Source of the DNA: Candidatus Poribacteria bacterium
GTDB lineage: Bacteria > Poribacteria > WGA-4E > WGA-3G
Direction: 5' to 3'
NCBI GenBank assembly: GCA_022821065.1
Contig: JAJEEK010000072.1
Span: 1-43,402 of the forward strand
Length of the DNA: 43,402 bases
Shown here: piece after piece, positions 39,497 through 43,402 of the stretch
How the letters are laid out: every line of letters begins with the position of its first letter
Numbering within the stretch: the stretch's first letter is position 1
Made by a program: the position numbers and the translations under genes
Notes under the pieces: model-generated
The model's database searches: none
Seen by the model: only the letters and a program-made list of their open reading frames with translations
Told to the model about the DNA's origin: nothing

Positions 39497-42400
39497 ATGG
39501 CAGATACTGAACGTATAACACATCTAAAAAATGAATTGAAGAATCGGATCTTAGTTCTTGACGGTGCGATGGGTTCGCTGTTGCAGACCTATCGGCTCAC
39601 GGAGTCGGATTTTCGCGGGGACGAGTTTGCCGATCATCCGTGTGAACTCAAGGGTTACAACGATCTGCTCTCCATAACCCAACCGCATATTGTGCGGGAG
39701 ATACACGCCAACTATTGTCGCGCGGGTGCGGACATCATCGAGACGAATACCTTTACGAGTACCGCTGTGTCGATGGCGGATTATCAACTCCAAGACATCG
39801 CGTATCGTGTCAACTATGCGGCTGCGCGCATCGCGCGTGAAGTCGCAGACAAATGGTCATCTCCGAGCAGGCTGCGTTATGTTGCAGGCAGCATGGGACC
39901 GACGAATCGGAGTTGCACTATCTCACCGAATGTGAACGACCCGGGTTACCGAAATATCACGTTTGCGCAACTCGTTTCTGCTTATACAACGCAAGCGGAA
40001 GGTCTAATTGACGGCGGTGCCGACTTCCTCCTCGTCGAAACCGTCATGGATACACTGAACTGTAAGGCAGCACTCTTCGCCATACAGGTGCTTGCCGAAG
40101 CGCGTGGCATCGAGATTCCGCTGATTGTCTCCTCTGATAGAAGTGGCGGCGGCGGACGTAACCTCTCAGGTCAAACGGTTGAAGCCTTCTGGAACTCCGT
40201 TCGGCATGCGAATTTGCTTGCTGTCGGCTTGAATTGCGGTTTCGGTTCGCAACAGATCCGCCCGTACCTTGCCGAGATAGCGAAAATGGCGGACATACCG
40301 ATCATCTGTTATCCGAATGCTGGACTTCCGAATGAACTCGGTCAGTACACACAGACACCGACAGAGATGGGGGACTGGATGCACGAGTTCGCGCAAAACG
40401 GTTTTGTCAATATTGTCGGCGGCTGTTGCGGGAGTCAACCTGAGCATATCGAGACGATTGCCAAGGTCGCCGCAGAATATCCGCCGCGTCAACCGGAACC
40501 GCAGGAACGCGCCTGCCGCCTCAGCGGCTTAGAGGCGTTCAATATCACCCCTGATTCTCTCTTTGTTAACGTTGGTGAACGGACAAACGTAACAGGATCG
40601 CGTCGATTTGCGACGCTGATTAAGAATGAAGACTACGAAACCGCCTTAGAGGTCGCACGAGACCAAGTGGAAAACGGTGCACAAGTCATTGATATTAATA
40701 TGGATGCGGGGATGTTAGATGCGAAGACCGCTATGGTGAAGTTCCTTAACCTCATCGCTGCGGAACCGGACATCAGTCGCGTGCCGATCATGCTTGACTC
40801 GAGTCGCTGGGAAGTGATAGCGGCCGGATTGGAATGTATTCAGGGGAAAGGGGTCGTCAACTCTATTAGTTTGAAAGAGGGAGAGGAAGACTTTTTAGAA
40901 AAGGCGTGTCAGGTCCGTCGTTATGGTGCCGCCGTAATCGTTATGGCGTTCGATGAAGCTGGACAAGCCGATAGTTATGAACGGAAGGTCGAGATCTGTC
41001 AACGCGCGTACCGACTGTTGACGGAACGGGTCGGGTTTCCACCGGAAGACATTATCTTCGATCCGAATATCTTTGCTGTTGCGACCGGTATTGAAGAACA
41101 CAACGAATATGCGAAGGCGTTCATTGAGGCGTGTCGCGAGATCAAAGCCACTTGCCCACACGCTTTGGTGAGTGGTGGTGTCAGTAACATCTCCTTTGCG
41201 TTCCGAGGTAACGACACGGTGCGCGAGGCGATGCACGCGGCTTTTCTCTACCACGCGATTCACGCCGGTATGGACATGGGTATCGTTAACGCCGGTCAAC
41301 TTGCGGTCTATGACGATCTCCCGAAAACGCTTCTGGAACCGGTGGAGGATGTCTTGTTCAATCGTGCGGAAGATGCAACGGACAGGCTCGTCACGCTCGC
41401 TGGCACCTTGCAACGGAAAGGAAAAAAGCGACGTGTGAGTCGAAAATGGCGGAAACTGCCGGTAGAAAAACGGCTCAGTCATGCACTCGTTGAGGGGATT
41501 ATCGAATATATTGATGCGGATACGGAGGAAGCACGTCTTGGATATGAACGTCCAATACAGGTGATTGAGGGACCGTTGATGGACGGTATGAATCGTGTCG
41601 GCGAACTCTTCGGGGACGGTAAGATGTTTCTGCCGCAAGTGGTTAAAAGTGCGCGCGTTATGAAGAAGGCGGTTGCGCATCTCATACCGTACATTGAAAA
41701 GGCGCAAGCGGAAGGCGCTATCCGATCGCGAGGCAAAATCGTGATGGCGACGGTAAAGGGCGATGTGCACGACATCGGGAAGAATATCGTCGGAGTTGTG
41801 CTTGGGTGTAACAACTATGAAGTCATTGATCTTGGTGTGATGGTGCCTGCGGACGTGATTCTTGAAGCAGCACGGAAAGAAAACGCCGATATTATCGGAT
41901 TGAGCGGACTCATCACGCCTTCGTTAGATGAGATGGTGTATGTCGCTGAAGAGATGGAACGTGAAGGATTCCGTATCCCGCTGCTCATCGGTGGTGCGAC
42001 CACTTCAAAAGTACATACGGCTGTCCAAATTGAGCCGGTTTACAGCGGTTCAACGATTCATGTGAAGGATGCGTCCCGAAGTGTCGGTGTTGTCGGTAAT
42101 TTGATGAGCGACGAAAGGCAGGAAACGTTCGTGGCGCAGACGCGTGAAGAATACACCGATATCCGCGAACGCCGTGCGAAGAACCGGAAACAGGCGACCC
42201 TACTACCTTTCAGTGTTGCACAAGCGCGGAAATTCACACCGAGTTGGCAGAATTATCAGCCGCCTGAAGCGTCTATGATAGGGACGAAGGTCTTTGACGA
42301 CTACGCTTTGGCGGAACTCGTTGATTATATTGATTGGAGTCCGTTTTTTACGACGTGGGGACTCCGCGGGAAATATCCGAAGATACTGGAGAATCCGGAG

Positions 42401-43171
42401 GTCGGCGAGGAAGCCAGTAAACTCTTAAAAGATGCCGAAGCACTCCTCCGAATTATCGTTGAAGAGAAGCGGTTCCGTGCGCGTGCTGTCGTCGGCTTTT
42501 TTCCTGCAAACGGTGTCGGTGAAGGGACTGCGATCTATGCGGATGCGTCGCGAACGGAGGTTCTTGCGACCCTGCACCATCTCCGGCAACAGACGGAACA
42601 GCCGTTTAACAGACCGAACCTCAGTCTCGGTGATTTCATCGCACCGAAAGCGACAACATTACCAGATTACATCGGTGCTTTTGCGGTGACAACGGGACAC
42701 GGTGTCCCCGAATTCTGTGCTGAATTCGAGCGGGAGCAGGACGATTATAACAGTATTATGGCGAAGGCGTTGGCTGACCGGTTGGCAGAGGCGTTCGCGG
42801 AGAAGATGCACGAACACGTCCGTACAACGCTTTGGGGGTATGCCGTTGATGAAGCGTTGGATAATGAGGCTTTGATTGCCGAAAGATACCGAGGCATCCG
42901 TCCGGCACCGGGGTATCCTGCCTGCCCAGATCACACTCAAAAACGGACGTTGTTTGATTTGTTGAAGGTCACGGAAAACACGGGAATTACACTTACGGAG
43001 AGTCTGGCGATGTTTCCTGCAGCGTCTGTGAGTGGATGGTATTATTCGCATCCAGAGTCTCGATATTTCAGTATCGGTAGAATCGGTGAGGATCAGGTTG
43101 CGGATTATGCAGAACGCACGGGTATGGACATCGAAACTGCAAGGCGATGGCTAAAACCGTTGCTTACTTAA
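39497..43171 (+). CDS. metH: Cobalamin-dependent methionine synthase
   Basis: A 1224-residue, four-module enzyme that transfers the methyl group of methyltetrahydrofolate to homocysteine through cobalamin. The homocysteine domain (1-330) has the zinc ligands Cys247 (GLNCGFG) and Cys310/Cys311 (GGCCGS). The folate domain (about 350-620) contains [16 protein letters not shown]. The cobalamin domains have [11 protein letters not shown], with His758 as the cobalt ligand. The activation domain (about 920-1224) has [15 protein letters not shown] and [15 protein letters not shown], which bind S-adenosylmethionine. All parts are complete, including Cys and His residues. It is the only plus-strand gene. 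No cobalamin riboswitch fits in the short leader. Confidence 0.98.
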   Translation: MADTERITHLKNELKNRILVLDGAMGSLLQTYRLTESDFRGDEFADHPCELKGYNDLLSITQPHIVREIHANYCRAGADIIETNTFTSTAVSMADYQLQDIAYRVNYAAARIAREVADKWSSPSRLRYVAGSMGPTNRSCTISPNVNDPGYRNITFAQLVSAYTTQAEGLIDGGADFLLVETVMDTLNCKAALFAIQVLAEARGIEIPLIVSSDRSGGGGRNLSGQTVEAFWNSVRHANLLAVGLNCGFGSQQIRPYLAEIAKMADIPIICYPNAGLPNELGQYTQTPTEMGDWMHEFAQNGFVNIVGGCCGSQPEHIETIAKVAAEYPPRQPEPQERACRLSGLEAFNITPDSLFVNVGERTNVTGSRRFATLIKNEDYETALEVARDQVENGAQVIDINMDAGMLDAKTAMVKFLNLIAAEPDISRVPIMLDSSRWEVIAAGLECIQGKGVVNSISLKEGEEDFLEKACQVRRYGAAVIVMAFDEAGQADSYERKVEICQRAYRLLTERVGFPPEDIIFDPNIFAVATGIEEHNEYAKAFIEACREIKATCPHALVSGGVSNISFAFRGNDTVREAMHAAFLYHAIHAGMDMGIVNAGQLAVYDDLPKTLLEPVEDVLFNRAEDATDRLVTLAGTLQRKGKKRRVSRKWRKLPVEKRLSHALVEGIIEYIDADTEEARLGYERPIQVIEGPLMDGMNRVGELFGDGKMFLPQVVKSARVMKKAVAHLIPYIEKAQAEGAIRSRGKIVMATVKGDVHDIGKNIVGVVLGCNNYEVIDLGVMVPADVILEAARKENADIIGLSGLITPSLDEMVYVAEEMEREGFRIPLLIGGATTSKVHTAVQIEPVYSGSTIHVKDASRSVGVVGNLMSDERQETFVAQTREEYTDIRERRAKNRKQATLLPFSVAQARKFTPSWQNYQPPEASMIGTKVFDDYALAELVDYIDWSPFFTTWGLRGKYPKILENPEVGEEASKLLKDAEALLRIIVEEKRFRARAVVGFFPANGVGEGTAIYADASRTEVLATLHHLRQQTEQPFNRPNLSLGDFIAPKATTLPDYIGAFAVTTGHGVPEFCAEFEREQDDYNSIMAKALADRLAEAFAEKMHEHVRTTLWGYAVDEALDNEALIAERYRGIRPAPGYPACPDHTQKRTLFDLLKVTENTGITLTESLAMFPAASVSGWYYSHPESRYFSIGRIGEDQVADYAERTGMDIETARRWLKPLLT

Positions 43172-43183
43172 AATTTCTCTAAC

Positions 43184-43262
43184 AGGACTTACGCAATTTT
43201 GACTGGAGTCTATTCTGTTAGATGAGATTTCTCAGAAAATTCAGCGTTCTGATAGCACAAAC
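43184..43262. repeat. Left part of a family B element after metH
   Basis: It begins AGGACTTACGCA and keeps GTTCTGATAGCACAAACTAA, but no right terminal repeat follows before the window ends. The last 140 bases show no gene. Confidence 0.6.
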
Positions 43263-43402
43263 TAAGCAATATTAAATATAAATATTACAGTTTTCTAAGT
43301 TCAGTTGTTGGGTTTCATGAATTCCCATCAGAGATCGGAATCTCGTAAAAGGTAATCTGTCAAGCCAACCGATGACGGCTTCACAGAGTTCAGTGAAACT
43401 CT

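Overview
The window looks like chromosomal DNA from a diderm bacterium of the Candidatus Poribacteria type. This is an inference from memory, with no search run. The basis is a C-terminal module (NYPNPFNPETWIPYQL ... RKMLIRK) on four large secreted proteins, together with secreted WD40 and beta-helix repeat proteins, many lipoproteins, a LolA homologue and many small inverted-repeat elements. Almost every gene is on the minus strand. Only metH at the right end is on the plus strand.

Left part (1-22000): a surface and secreted gene region. In transcription order it holds a cohesin-domain lipoprotein, a beta-helix/dockerin protein, a metzincin-TPR protein, a WD40/dockerin protein, an Ig-like lipoprotein fused to thioredoxin, a WD40/metzincin protein, a second Ig-like lipoprotein, and a beta-helix/YWTD-propeller/dockerin protein. 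A small thioredoxin lipoprotein follows, then the RNA ligase RtcB and a small lipoprotein. In the small thioredoxin an in-frame TGA sits exactly where the first cysteine of the CxxC active site belongs, with a suitable hairpin downstream. It is a strong selenoprotein candidate.

Middle (21749-28374): a 1.4-kb non-coding stretch with promoters, hairpins and terminators, then a cupin plus Gfo/Idh/MocA oxidoreductase pair, a Uma2-type nuclease-fold protein and pyruvate phosphate dikinase.

Right part (28539-39368): a complete Pup-proteasome locus in the order mpa-dop-pup-prcB-prcA-pafA, the order known from Actinobacteria. It has its own sigma70-like promoter. Upstream of it lies a lolA-pgsA-thpR-recA operon behind a perfect TTGACA-17-TATAAT promoter. 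Cobalamin-dependent methionine synthase (metH) is transcribed the other way from the end.

Intergenic space is full of short mobile-looking repeats. They include at least two MITE-like families with clear terminal inverted repeats, REP-like hairpins, and degenerate CAGTT/CTGAC-type inverted arrays. No tRNA, rRNA, CRISPR array or complete transposase was seen.
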